DNA from: Rhododendron vialii
Lineage: Eukaryota; Streptophyta; Magnoliopsida; Ericales; Ericaceae
Direction: 5' to 3'
Assembly (NCBI RefSeq): GCF_030253575.1
Contig: NC_080562.1
Coordinates: 41,951,852-42,015,851, forward strand
DNA length: 64,000 nt
The notes beneath the pieces are model-generated. The model was not told where the DNA came from, did not search any database, and was given only the letters and a program-made list of their open reading frames with translations. Numbering within the stretch: position 1 is the stretch's first letter; every line of letters starts with the position of its first letter. The translations under genes and the position numbers were made by a program. This document shows, piece after piece, positions 12,801 through 25,880 of this stretch.

Positions 12801-14082
12801 CCTTTAAGGTTGGCTACATGGATAAATTTTTCTGTTTTTCTCCATTTAAGGCCGTATGTTTGGTTTAATAAGTCAATCAAAAAACCAATCTCAGTGGATA
12901 AGGCATAAAAAGGAAACAATAAACAATAAACATGACCTGGATTCCAAGACCTTAAAAGGCACTGCAGTCTTTACAGTCAGATATTCGAGAAATGAGATGA
13001 AAACCATAGAAATAGCATACACACATGGAGGGCTTCCCGTTGCCTTCCTCAACTGTGACTCAAGATTTTTCTCGTTTGGTCGCTATGCTCTCCCTTGAGT
13101 GCTTGCAGTCTTTTTCTGTATTATCTTATTCCTTTTCTTTGGTTCCTTATTCCTGTCGGAATTCTTATCGATTTCAGACATTGACACATTTTTCACATCA
13201 ATGTAGCCCGTGATGAGATAACTATTTTTGTTTACATGATTGAATGAAGTTAAATAATGTGCCAAATGCTGCTTGATACTATTAGGACTTAAATATTGTC
13301 ACTGTCTGCTTCAATGAATCTGCATCCTCATCTCTCTTTCTTTGCCAAAATTTTAGCAGGCACCTTTGGAAGAAACATGGAGGGCATTGTTTTCAAACCT
13401 AAGATATGCCAAAAACTTTACTGGTCCGGTCTGTTTTCGCCATGCTATTCTCGCACCTTTGGGATATGAAACAGCTCTATTTAAGGGGCTAACTGAAGAC
13501 ATAGACTGTCACGGAGCTTCAGCGCATGATTTGTGGCAAAAACCTGATGATCGGAAAACTGCACGATTACACGAGTTTGGAGAGATGATTAGGGCAGCTT
13601 TTGGATTTCCAGTAGACAAACATCGTACCTCAAAGCCAGTTTCAGGTCACAATGTACTCTTCGTTCGACGCGAGGATTATTTGGCTCATCCACGACACGG
13701 TGGAAAAGTCCAATCAAGGCTTAGCAACGAACAAGAAGTGTTTGATGCTTTGAAGAGCTGGGTGTCAGATCATTCAGAATGCAAAATAAACCTAATCAAC
13801 GGATTGTTTGCACATATGCCGATGAAAGAGCAAGTACGAGCAATTCAAGATGCTTCAGTGATCATTGGTGCTCATGGGGCAGGTCTCACTCACATAGTTT
13901 CTGCAACTCCAAAAACAGTAATTCTAGAGATCATTAGTAGTGAATATAGGCGTCCACATTTTGCTTTAATTGCCAAGTGGAAAGGGTTGGAGTATCATTC
14001 TATTTATTTGGCTGGATCGTATGCCAAACCTGCAGAGGTTATCAAAAAGCTCAGCAGCATTTTAAAAGGTCTTGATTGCTGA
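9868..14082 (+). CDS. XYLT: N-glycan beta-1,2-xylosyltransferase (GT61)
   Basis: Four exons (9868-10232, 10529-10874, 12412-12561, 13360-14082) join in frame to 527 residues, against about 534 in Arabidopsis XYLT. The enzyme adds beta-1,2-xylose to the core mannose of N-glycans in the medial Golgi. A short cytosolic tail and a signal anchor (about residues 7-27) make a type II membrane protein. The stem at about 38-68 is a Gln/Thr/His-rich low-complexity run. Diagnostic family stretches include KPWPILPSYLPW, VEEPTLLVTRFEYAN, FVRREDYLAHPRHGGK, IIGAHGAGLTHIVSAT and the C-terminal LIAKWKGLEYH. The acceptor at 13359 was chosen because it keeps the family's spacing between GHC and LEETW; a CAG shift would add one residue. 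Introns are GT-AG. No damage is seen. Confidence 0.97.
10321..10404. repeat. 45-bp tandem duplication in XYLT intron 1
   Basis: The text starting GGGGGCCGGTTCATATAGAG at 10321 recurs at 10366 with one change (CTTCGG against CTCCGG), giving nearly two copies of a 45-bp unit. It lies wholly in the first intron. Confidence 0.85.
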
Positions 14083-17018
14083 TATTGTATATTGCAAGAC
14101 TGAAGGAGTTCTACTCGTAGTTGCTTGAAAGTAAGTGTAACGGATATGACAGGACGTCCTCTGCACACTTAGAATCTGCCACTGAGCCTGTGGATTCGTG
14201 GTAAGTTTTCTCGCTTCAACACAGGTTTTAGGTTTTTTTGTGCTGCTTCCATTTTACACGAGAGAAATGAAGATGGGAAACATAGGTTCTCTTAAAAGGA
14301 CTTTGACTTGTGAACGATTTTGGAGGTGCTGCTGATATTGATTTGTTATGGTATAGAGAAATTGGTTACAAATAATTGACGGGCCTACCGAATGAGCTGT
14401 TCTACTGAGGTGTCAAGGAAAGATGATCACAACAGGAGAGGTTGATAGTTTTTGAGATGGTTGAGAGTGTGTTTCTTCGCATTCCAATTGTCAATTTCAA
14501 TCTTTTCTCGATTGTATTTTGTGAGGGAGAGAGCCCAGGAGTTCCAATTCTTTTCGGTTACAGGAATGTAGTGTTGTACCATAAGCTTAGTTGTTCAATA
14601 GCCGGTTTTCTTTTTCATTGAGGGGTGTTTTTTACGGGCAGTTGACTTGCCCATCACTATTTGCACATCAATATTCCCATCCGTACGTATAAGCTGCTGG
14701 GTGATAACTCATCTTGTCAAACACGTTGGAATCCATCAAGAATCGCTGTGAATGAGTGGCTTGGGTGCGACGTAATGGAGCAAAACGCCCTAGCAAGCAG
14801 AAATCTCATCGATTATTGTGGCAAGATGGAGAAGAAGAGTACACGGTCCGAAGTGGAAAAATCCATGCTTGCTCATGCTATATGATTTGGCCCAGATAAA
14901 AGAAAACTCTAGTAACAAGGTTGCAGCCAGGATTTCCTGACATTGAAGATTGAACTGATAGGGACAATATATAAGCTACTGAGTTGAAGAAAATATGAGA
15001 TGAAATGGAGCTATTATCTCCGTCAGCAGATTTGACGGAGTCGGACAAAATCTGGTCACAAATCTATGACAAATCAAGTTTTTAAGTACTCTGCTCGAAG
15101 TTTGAGCTTAGGTTCAAGCGGCGAGGCTCTTGGGCCTGCGTCAGATGGGCTGGCTCCCATATCGAGAGTTTGGGTTTGTGTGTTTGTGTTTAAAGGGTTC
15201 ACTCTACCTCTCCCTAGTCAGCAATTGTCTAGGTGAGTTTGGTAGGTGAAATTATCCTCTTGTCCTCCCTCAAAAAAGCTAGGTTCAAGCTCGTATGCCG
15301 GTATTTGCTCTTCTAAAACTCGTTTTTTTCATCGGATATTAAAAATTCAAAAATTCGCTCGAGATCAGTGACCCGGCGAAACTTACACGGGCTACATAGC
15401 ATTCTAGCAGACGAGATAAAATGCTCATATCCACGAGCAAGCCTTGAAATCCACAAGAAAAAGAAGAGAGAAAAACTCTGAGTTTTTTTATAATTAAATA
15501 AAGATTGAATATGACCGTAGGTTTACACCCCTATTTTATTCTAGCAAGAGTCGTAATAACAAGGAAATTACTTAAAAGGTGAGGCCAACCAAAACATTAC
15601 TTGAAACAAAAATGTTACTTGTATAACCGTTGTGTAGGTTATGTGCATAATTCTAACCGTCCAGATGTAAAAGGAAGTGGAAATCAAATCTTACCAAAAA
15701 TAAATTAAGATGTCCAAAACAGGTAGCACTAATAAAGATCTAATAATCTTATTCCTAACTAAAAGTTGTTACTAAAATTAACGTCTCCATAAATGAAAAT
15801 CCTTAATATCTTATCCTACATCAATAAGTTAATCATATACACAAACTATGCTTGAATATTTTTTTGAAACTCATTAAACTTTCGAATCAAGCTCGAATAA
15901 ACTATAACTATTTAGCTCATTCGACTTATGATTTTTTAAAAATTCAAACTATTCGATATTGGCTCTCCTAATCAAACTTAAACATACTTGTTTGTAATTC
16001 TCGTCAAGATTAATTTTGAACTAAGCTTCAACAATTTATTATTCAACTCGTTTACTAGCCTTTATCCATCTATGGCTGGAAAGTGGTGTGGAACTTGGTT
16101 TGGGCCAACCAGAGCCACCCCCACCTCCTAACTTTGTCGACATTGCGAATAAAGTGTGAAGGCTTCTTTTTAGATTATTTTGGAAGCTATTCCACCTTAG
16201 AATTGACAGGTTTCCTTTGCTTTCAATAAAGTTGTTATTCTTGACATAACACTCGTGTGCGGTATTAAAGGTATTGGATGATGCAAATCAGTGCCCAATA
16301 GGCAATAGAGTGGTAGCTAAGTGGTACATCGTGTGCTCCCATGCATTTAACTTTTGCCGAGAAAAAAAAATGCAAATTGGTGCAAAAATCTGCAAAATAT
16401 TTCACCATCGAAAGAATTAAGTTAAACTTGTGTAGAGGTCGGATACTATTAAACTATAAGTCGCCAAATCTGATTTATATGGTGTTAGATTAGGAAATTA
16501 TTCATGCAATAAAGGTCACACGTAATTTTGATTTCGTTAATCAATACGAGTTTATTTCTTTCCATCTTGTGTTCTATTACCATAGTTTAATCCTCTAAAC
16601 AAGAATCATGGTACTATTAAATAAATGGATTTTCGAAACGAATATTCCGTTTTCATAGGATTTGGATTTCTTGAGTCCCACACAAGACTTGGGCTAAAAG
16701 CCCAAAATTCCTCGAACCTACGAAAACTGGGCCTGGACCAATAAGGCCCATAAACATCATGTTAAACGTTTACCCCGGAAGTTTCGTTAAATTTCTTTCC
16801 ATGCCCTTCTGCTCATTTGGGAATTTCATTTCTGGCAAATGGAAGCACTGAGATAAGCAATTGGAAATTTGGAACCCTATTCCATGGAATCTGATTAACA
16901 CTTGGGTATGACTCTGAGCTCATAATTACAGCTCAGAACAAATACCCATCTTAGATCAGAGACCAAATTCTTGGAAAAGATCAGTCCCCTCTGGTTCAGC
17001 TAGCTAGAGGATCTGGTA
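14083..17018. other. Spacer between XYLT and the LOG-like gene
   Basis: The left part is the XYLT 3' untranslated region. No further gene is supported. Stretches near 15100-15420 and 15835-16075 carry the TCGAG/CTCGTT dispersed repeat seen elsewhere. The last 200 bases should hold the LOG-like promoter, but no clear TATA box was picked out. Confidence 0.5.
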
Positions 17019-19582
17019 ATGGGGTTTCCAGTTGCTGCTACATTTGGTCCTCGAATTTTCTTCAGAAATTGCTGTGAAAAGTCTGTAAATTTTCCATCTT
17101 TTGATCATAAAGAGGGACATAAGGGGAATTTCAAGCTCTCAAAGTTTAAGCCTCGTCCAAGTAGGATTTCAGCTTGTAAACCTGAAGTTTTCCGGTTTGA
17201 GGAGAGAACAAGCCCAAATGCGGTAATACCCATCCTTTGATTCTTTCCAAGATTTTAGTATCTTTTAATGGTTGTTTTAAGTTGATGGGTTTATAGCTAT
17301 ATGTCTAACATGTTAGATGTAGGGGATCTCCAAGTGCATTAGACAAACAAAGCTGGAACTATCATTTCATGTACGGGATGTTATGGAATCAAATTTGAGT
17401 AGTACTTTTTCTACTTTTGGATGCATTCAGAATGTGGAATTTCCATGGAGGTGTAGGGATGAGATTCTATTTAAAAAATGTAATCGTGAATACTCTTCTG
17501 TCTTGGATTCTATGGAATGAATTTCGGATTTCGTCTCTCTATTTGTACCATTGAAACATAGGTTGAGGGTATGATATGAGTCAGAGTCGAGTAGCAGGAT
17601 TAGTTAAATCCAGCTTACTTAAAGCTTAAAGCCGGAGCCAGAAGCATCCCATCCCTTGCTTAGTTGCTTCAAAACAATCAGATCATGGGAAGTATTTTTA
17701 CCACACAGGTAGCAATCGTCAGAGGAAGCTGAATGAAATGCGCACAGAATCCCAAACTAAAAAGTAGTAAGCAGCTCTTTTAAGCTTCACCAGACAGGTG
17801 TAGAGTGATAATTTTGTACATAGTTCTGCAGTGAAGGCTTCTAGTCAAACGGCACTTGGTCTTGTCCAACTGGATACGTAAGAGAAACATCGCACACACG
17901 AACAAGAGTATTTCACAAGCTTAGAAGAGTTCATATTCCACATCCTGATTGCTGATGCCTGATGAGGAATTCTGATCTCAGGCATAGCCGTAAAATCGTT
18001 TTCTTTCAACAGTGTTCTTTTAGCATAAAAGCAGTCCCGTATTATCATCAATAGAGTCCTAAGAAATGATTGCTTGATTTTGCCGATGCATGTGCCATCC
18101 TGGTGCTACTTTATCCACTTTATTAGCCAACTGTTGCCTTTGTTTTTATGCAATGTGCTCTACTATTCAAAGAAGTCTGCAAAAAAACTCTTCACTAAAA
18201 TGATCTACTTGAACTTAAGGTCAAAAAAGAGATAGAACGGTGCTATGAGCTCATTCACAGGCTGGGAAGGGGAGTCGTGTATTTGGGTTCTTCAAGGATG
18301 GGACCAAGTCATCCACATTACTTGCAAACCCTAGAATTGGGAAAAGAGGCAAGTCATCACTACATGACAACTCCTGAATTAATTTCAAGTCCCACATCTG
18401 TATATATGTTTTTTGCTGTAAATGCACATAGGTGTGGAACTGAAAGTGTATGGCACAAAATACGCCGTGGAATTCAAATTTGTTCTGCTAAAAGATCATA
18501 TGAGCCTACTTCTTATTGTTTGCAGATAGCAAATCTTTTGAATTGTACTTCATGGTCAGGGGCTGGTCCAGGTCTCATGGATGCTGCTACTAAAGGTGCT
18601 TTGCAGGCAGGAAAGCCAGTTGGTGGATTTAAGATAGGTAAAGAAGCTAACGAATGGACAGCTACGAATTTCCATCCATACCTTCCTTCAGAAACCTATC
18701 TTACGTGCAGGTAAACTCAACTCTGGAACCTCACTGCGGCACTTCTATATTTTGTTTGGATCATGAACTTGTGGATGGATTTACCAAGTGAAATAAAGAG
18801 TATGGGAATCAAATGACTAAATAAAGTTAGCTTTTGCATCTCATTGTCTTCTTGTATTTTCTTCCACGCTTCTTTTCCCTTCATTGTTTTGGTTTATATT
18901 GTGATATTTTGGTTCTCTCTCTGTGTATGTGAATACTAGTGAGAGATAGAGAGATAAGAAGATGGAATGCCATTTCCGAAGCAACAATGTGAAGATCTTG
19001 TGCATCAGCAATCATAAAGTAGCATTAATAGGGATATGGATGATGGAATCTCTTTTTTCGGGGAATTTTTCAGAAATTAAAGGAATCCTGGGAAGGGAAG
19101 ACTTTTGTACTGACTACAGATCAACTACGATTCCACGAATAATTGACCCAAACACACACTTTAGCTTCCCTGTTGAGTCAATTAAAACTCGAATGAAATG
19201 CAGGTTTTTTACTGCAAGGAAGCACGGGTTAGTGGATGCTGCAGTTAGACTTGATAGCTCAGACAAGACTGCTGTAATAGCTCTTCCCGGTGGCGTTGGC
19301 ACTCTGGATGAGGTGTTTGAGATTCTAGCCCTAATTCAACTGGAAAGAATTGGATCAGCGTTTCCAGTTCCCTTCCTATTAATGAACTATGACTCTTTCT
19401 ATTCGAAGCTACTGGAGTTTCTTGATGTTTGCGAGGAATGGGGAACTGTTGCCAAGGGAGAGGTTTCATTGCTATGGAAAGTATGTGACGATAACTCCCA
19501 GGCTTTGGCCTACTTGGAAGAATTCTATGATCTTTCTTCTGAAAAATCTACGCATGGTGATAGATCACAAAGTTCACATTGA
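17019..19582 (+). CDS. LOG-like protein (putative cytokinin riboside 5'-monophosphate phosphoribohydrolase), probably plastid-targeted
   Basis: Four exons (17019-17222, 18220-18348, 18526-18710, 19204-19582) join in frame to 298 residues. The core matches the LOG family, once called lysine decarboxylases: VVYLGSSRMGPSHPHY near residue 89, SGAGPGLMDAAT, then the phosphoribosyl-binding PGGVGTLDE at residues 201-209. Classical LOG enzymes release active cytokinin from its nucleotide and are about 215 residues long. This one has an extra basic, Ser-rich N-terminus of about 65 residues that resembles a plastid transit peptide, and it lacks the usual QRKAEM text before the PGG motif (ARKHGLVDAA instead). 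It therefore belongs to a divergent branch, possibly that of At1g50575, whose activity may differ. Intron 2 has a GC donor (GAG|GCAAGT) and stays open in frame. Confidence 0.88.
18349..18525 (+). other. GC-AG intron, in-frame readable (LOG-like intron 2)
   Basis: The donor is GAG|GCAAGT, the standard extended context of plant GC donors, and the acceptor is TTTGCAG|ATA. The intron is 177 bases, an exact multiple of three, and has no in-frame stop. Retention would insert 59 residues between the conserved LELGKE and IANLLN text. That is an inference; the spliced form matches the family. Confidence 0.85.
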
Positions 19583-20271
19583 ACAGTTTCTTGATATGTT
19601 GTCATGTTGGTGATAACAGTTTCTTGATATATACTTTTGACTCTTTAGAGCAGAAAATGTTGGGGATGGTTGTTCTTCCTCCAACTGCGCGGCGATCAAT
19701 ACGACATGTTAATGTAACTTGTTCGGTTTGAATTTGACGAACTCCCCCTTTTATTAGCTTGGAATGTTCAGCAAGTTTATTTCGAACTGAAATTTATGAA
19801 ATCATTAAGTAAAAGCGTAGGGTATCACCAAATAGTGGTCTAGACAGTTTCATTTTTCTTTACCAGAACCGTTAACTGTTTCAATGGGAATCTTGAAATT
19901 CCAATAGAAATAAACAGGCCCAACAACGAGGAAGAACTGCATATACATGCTTGCATATCTATCAATCTTGTACAAGTACAAAAACATGCAGGAAAGGCGA
20001 TAGGATTGTATGGTAAATAATAAGATAGAAACTATATTCATAAACCCGAAATTAGTCCATTAGACAAAACCCAATTCTGGGTTGATTTCATAGGTTATAA
20101 TCACAAACCGCTCCTACGCTTTATATTCAACATGAGTTCGGATTTCAAACCCTCGATCTGTCGTAAAAAAACTGGACAGGGAAGGGAAATCTCTGACTAA
20201 TATCAGGAAACTTGAACAAAGGTTGCTGATCATTCATTCTGCAACGCAAGAGGCATGCTTCTGCATCCATC
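19583..20271. other. Convergent 3' spacer between the LOG-like and HIPP genes
   Basis: The stretch between two convergent stop codons. It should hold both 3' untranslated regions. No gene or clear repeat is seen. Confidence 0.5.
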
Positions 20272-21043
20272 TCACATCACACTGCAGCATTGTTTATGAG
20301 CCACTCCACCACTTATGGTTGGATTTTCTGCCGCCTGCGACTTTTGATCCACCGGAACTTCATCACCACCGGGAACAGTTCCTTTTCCATCAGCTGCATC
20401 CGGTGGCGCCTCCAAGGCGTGAACAGGATATTTCGGCCAAGGATAGTCCCCGTATCCCCCGTTGCCATACAAATGCCAATCATTATTAACATAGTACGGG
20501 TTGCAACCATAATAACCACCATCATATCCATAGTAGCCATTGAAATTTGTACCTTCTTTCTGTTGAGGCTTTTCTGGTTTGGGCTCAGGCAAATATAAAT
20601 TGCTATGGCACTCTCCAAACTGCCACAGGCATATGTTTAACTTCTTCCCTGCTTTTGATGCTAGCATTTTCAGGAGCTGGTTCGGATCGACAGTACCCGA
20701 TACCTCTATTTTTCCATCTTCGACCATTTTGAAATTACGTACCCCTACCACCAAAAAAAAAAAACTTGTCGATATAACGAAAAATATGCAAAAATTAGCA
20801 TGCACACAATAAATCGAATAAGTGGCACTTACCGCGAATATTACTCAACGCTAGAGAGACAACTTTTTGCCATCCTGCCGCCTTGACGTCCACTCTCAGA
20901 ATACAAGTCTGCAGATTAATTTACAGGGGAAAAACAAGATTAATATTACAAGCACCATTCACAACAGTAATGGAAGGGGGGGAAAAGCAAAGAAAAATAA
21001 CCATGAAAGCGTAGTTTTCTTCTGCATGGAGAGGGCCAGCCAT
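20272..21043 (-). CDS. Heavy-metal-associated isoprenylated plant protein (HIPP) with a lost metal motif
   Basis: Three exons on the minus strand (21043-21002, 20908-20833, 20744-20272) join in frame to 196 residues. The fold is the ferredoxin-like HMA domain (about residues 14-78: TCILRVDVKAAGWQKVVSLA, then GVRNFKMVEDGKIEVSG). The C-terminus is CSVM, a CaaX farnesylation box preceded by another Cys, which defines the HIPP family. A linker rich in Gly, Tyr and Pro (NGYYGYDGGYYG) joins them. The usual CxxC copper or zinc site is absent: the loop reads KAAGWQK where relatives have CEGCKKK. It probably acts as a membrane-anchored interaction protein rather than a metal carrier. The first exon of 14 residues was chosen because it alone keeps the frame with exon 2. 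Confidence 0.85.
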
Positions 21044-23073
21044 CGATGAAAACTCTTTGATGGAGACGAATGCAGTATGAAGGATTATTGTTAGTTGAAA
21101 GGGTTATGGATAGTTAGTTTGTGTTGGGAGGGAAAAAAATCTGCTGAGGGGATCGGGTATTTATTGAATAAATGATGAACTAATTGGGGTAATGACTCAT
21201 TAGGAAACTTTAAAGTAAAAAAAAATCTGTAAAAAATCCAGGAAAATAAAATTGCATAAATTATAGGATTATGGCCTTGGGATTATCTTAGGCTTCCTTA
21301 ATATTCTCAGATTCTCTTGCTTAATATGTGAGAGGATGAAATCATATTGTCTTCTATTTTGCTTATGTAAAGCAAATCTTTCTATAAGGCTTTTAGCCAT
21401 GTTTAGATTTTGGATTTGTTGAGAAAAAAACTGGAACAAGAGTTTTGCTGTTGGGTCGGTTAGGAAAATAACAAGGAAATGGAAGGAAAAAAAAAACCGG
21501 TTTTCTAGTTTGGCTACCATAAGTAGGATAGGATTTAAAATAAGGATCATATATATTGGGATGGTGTTGTGCACACCGTGTTGTGCACATCTGGACCTCC
21601 GTCTCGGCAATCAATGGTCTGGATCGCCAAAACGGATGGACGGTTGAAATTACGCACAACACTGGGCAATCAGGACCATTGATTTTCGAGACGGACGATT
21701 CGGATGTGCACAGCATGGTATAGGATGGGAATTTCTTGTAAAAATTGAATAAAAAGTCTACTGATTAAAAATATTATTCTAAAATCTTTGTATTGGAGTT
21801 TACTTATAGATTATAATAAAAAGATACTTAAAAAGTCGTTTTCACCCGCGCATCACAAAAGTGGAGGGGTGTGGACGAACCCTCTCCCTGGATAAAAGAC
21901 CATATTACCTTGTTTTTTTTGAATGTTGTACCACTTTGTGGTTAAGAAAAAAACGTACTTTTGTGTGTAATTTTTTAGATTTTTTTTTTACGCCAATTGA
22001 ACAACTAATTTAGATCTTTAAATTGGTGAAAAAAAGTCAAAACAATTTTGAAACTGCTCCATTTTTTACTTGACAAATGAATCATCAACCTCTAAAAGAG
22101 AGCAAACAATTTGGGATAGACGACAAAAGAAGTAGTAATATTCATAGGTCCATTTCATAACAATTGGACACTTACAAGCTCTGGAACATAGAAAATTCTG
22201 AAGCTCAATTTGAGTGGAAGAAATCTCAAGAAGAAATGAAAATGTGATGTAATATCCTTCATTATTCATGTGTGAGGAAATACCATGTGATTCTTGGTAA
22301 GGAAATTTCTATTTCTGTCCAAGATTACAGTATCCAAACATAGCTTTAGACCATGTGACAATTCTAACCCGTTTAGCTTTCCGATTAGGGGTGCATGTGG
22401 TCCACATCGGTTCAATTTCGTAGAAATCCAAGGAGTGAATCGTTTCATTATTCACGGTTTCAAGAAAATTGAAATTCGTGTTCGAACCAAAAGTCCTATC
22501 GATTGACCCGAAACAACCCGTAAGTCTTGGTTCGGTTCACACTTAATCCACGGTTCCAAAATGTCAACGTCACAAACACAATAAGATAAAAAGGAAGAAA
22601 ATTTGGAATTTTTGTCCAATTATCACAGTTGTACAAATCTTTTTGTCAAAAATATCCTTTCTTATAGTAGGTAACCTTCTGTATGAAAATTCTGATCACG
22701 TTTTTCAAACTTTTGAATCCATGTCTGGACTATTAATCCATGGATGCAGACCACGCCATAAGGATCGATTTGGTTGGAACCGGTTTCCCATGAATTTTAT
22801 GTAGAATTCCATGAAACAACTTCGGTGATTGACTCTTATGAAAATGGAGATTATACAACCGCAAGTATTTGGTAAAATACAACGCAAAATACAAACCCAT
22901 TGTATCAAGATGCTTAAAGTGAGATGTCAAAAAAGGAAGCCAGTCGAAAGTGTAGATTGCAACACATCCTACAAAATTTAGACATACAAATTATGGCCAT
23001 ATCACCAGTTCTCTAGACAACCGGAAGCATAACAAAATGAATTCCGGCCTTAGTGAGCAGAAGTATAACTTCC
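21044..23073. other. Spacer between the HIPP and TIM22 genes
   Basis: No gene is supported. The right part should include the TIM22 3' untranslated region and the left part the HIPP promoter. A probable MITE sits at 21563-21722. The rest is AT-rich with no clear structure. Confidence 0.5.
21563..21722. mobile_element. Putative MITE with long imperfect inverted repeat
   Basis: The text GTTGTGCACATCTGG followed by CCGTCTCGGCAATCAATGGT is mirrored by ACCATTGATTTTCGAGACGG and GATGTGCACAGCATGG. The whole of about 160 bp can fold into one stem. A clean target duplication was not found, so the family is unknown. Confidence 0.55.
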
Positions 23074-25823
23074 CTAGTCGCGTTTTCTAATTGATTGACA
23101 GAAAAGAGAAAAAGACTCTTTAAGCTCATGTGGGAGAGGGATTGCTAATGGGGGTAGTGTACTGAAGTGCCTGCTCTTGCTTCTTTCAGACAATGGAAGT
23201 GACAGTGCTGGCCGCGTTTTGTTAAACCCTTCAATGACAACTGAAAACGCGCCAAAGGTGATGCAGTTCTGTAAGAGGGCCTGCGGTGTACCTACAAAAT
23301 CAATAGCACAAATGATATGCTTAATAACACAGACTTCCATGCATGGACTAAGAAGAAGTTGCATAGACGCATGCACAGAGGCATCTATATATGCAAAGTG
23401 CAATTTCATTATCCTTATTTCTTTTATGTTCTTCTTTTCATTCTCACTTCAGTGGAACAAGTTCAACAGCTTCAGTATACCTAACCTCATTATTTGTTTT
23501 TCTGTTTTGAGTGAGTCATATGCATGGTAATAAAATTGACCAGCAAGTCGTAATTATTAGAGAAACATTAATGGCTGCAGGAATAGTTAATTCCTGAGCA
23601 AAAGAATTGCAAAGGGGAAAAAAGAGCTAGGAAACTTGGTGACTGAAAACCCAACCAAATTAACTGAAAGTAAAAAAGAAGTTTTGTTAGTTAAGGTATT
23701 GGGTACCTGGGAAACTCAAAGCAAGACCAGTGCAACATCCAGCGACGCCTGAATTAATGACTGTAGGGAGAAAACATCAACAATACATTAAAAAAGGAAG
23801 ATGGGTGTCCGGTGTCAGTACAATGGTCAAGGTGTCATACAGTCATACCATCATCCTTGCCGCGCACATGCTTCAAAAGGCAGATAACCAAGCTGTAAAC
23901 CCCGGAGAAAACTGCAAATTTCTGGTAAAAAAAGAAGGGAAATCAAATTCAAAAGCAGCAGGCCTGTACAAACTTGTCTACATTGTCCTTGCGTATTAAG
24001 AGAGTATGAGATTCCCTCCATGAGTTTTGTTTGCTGAATCACATTACTTGTAGTTCATAGGATATGTCATACCTTGGCAGAAGATCCTGCCTCGGCAAAG
24101 GACCCTTTAAACCCTTTCTTGCTAAGCAATCCTGAACCTGAGACACATGCCAAGAGAAGAAACACATCAGCGCATCTTCTAAATCCACCTAGGGTTTAGG
24201 GCCAAGGAAGCCTTAAGCATGATTCCCAATCAGTGGGTCAATAAGAGCCAAGGAAGCCTTAAGCATGATTCCCAATCAGTGGGTCCATTATATGATTATA
24301 CACTGATACCAAAACCATGTCCCAGACCTTCAACTACACGCTTAATAGTTTCAATGTGGCTAATTGGAACCTCCATGTAAAGAGTACATCTCTAATGTTG
24401 TAAGTTGCAAGCAAAATCACAATATTTAGTGAACGATGAGGTTATGATAACTGCTACATTCTACTGGTCAGAAGTGCAAATTCAATTAGTGAACTTCCCT
24501 ACCCCAAAGTAGCATTAGAAGCGAAGGGTATATTCCTCACATTATCTGTTACATAAACAAACTGTTATTAATTCATTGAAGAGCGCAAAGTATGTTTATT
24601 CATCCTTTTGTTAGCCTATATCCAATACATTCAGATTCTTCAATAACTTACGAGCTGAATAAGATTAACTGATAATTCATCAAACAAAATTAACCATAAA
24701 CCATCAAGCTGTATTAGTTTAACTTTTGCTCTGCAACAAATGGCAGCTTCGATTGTCCGTATAACGCAGAAGTTTACACTCCATGGCCGCAATTACTTAC
24801 CCCATTGTCCTTCCATAAACTATTGTTCATGTTGTAGTTTAACAGTCAAACACAACAGTTTCCTAGTGCATCACTAACGATAGATAGATTTCAACTTACA
24901 AAACCAAGGGCTCTTGTTATAAATTAACATCAACAGTGTGCACAATGACAAAAACTCAAGAATTTTTTATTATCTAAAATCAGCTTTTTATCCTTACTGG
25001 ATCTCTAATGCTCAACATAAGTTCGTTGCATTGCACTTCATTATGTATGAGATGTTAATTAAGATCCACAATAGGCGAAGGGCATGCCGTCATGGATTTA
25101 GAAGCCCACAGCCTGCAGAAGTGGAGAAGTGTTCACTAAGGGCCCATTTTTTTGACAGGATTAATGATGAAGGAATGTATAATCCTACCAAATACACAAT
25201 CCCACCAGATTAATAGCTACACATGCCCTATGTTTGATTGGGATCGTAATTATTTAAACCAAACAACGGATATACGCTCACCTTGATATATAGTCCAAAC
25301 TTAAGTCACATAAAGCGTGCGCAAGCATGAAAGCGTCTTTCGAAAAACATTTCAAACTAATCAAATTCATGAGAGCGAGGACCCCACTAAAGGATTATGT
25401 GACTAAGGTCCGAACCGATGTCATATTCGGTCAAATAAAGGGGCACTAAATGACGCGAAAAACTCATTTTTGTCCGAGTTCCAACACATTGTGGTCGAAT
25501 GCAACGGAAACTCAATTTTACAACCCAGGGGCACACATATCGCCCCAAGTATAAATTCACCACTTACATTATAAATATGCCCAAATAACAAAAGTGAAAT
25601 TAAAGACAAATCTTCGAGAGACGAGACAAAACCTAGATCAAAACAATCAGAACAAGCTTCTAACCTGCACATCAACACGAAAGCAAAGGGTTTTTTTTTT
25701 TTTCATAACTCAGGTGTCGGGCCAGCTTACCCGCACCTCGCCTAATCCCGAGAAGCATAGTCAATGAATTGCAAACAGCCAAACACGAAACACATACATC
25801 AAGGTCATACAGATATATGCTAC

Positions 25824-25880
<57 letters not shown>

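Noticed and set aside
18962-19203. Open text with an ATG before LOG-like exon 4, which could be an alternative start
   Set aside because: It lies in intron 3 between good splice sites and has no family similarity; the spliced form matches the family closely.
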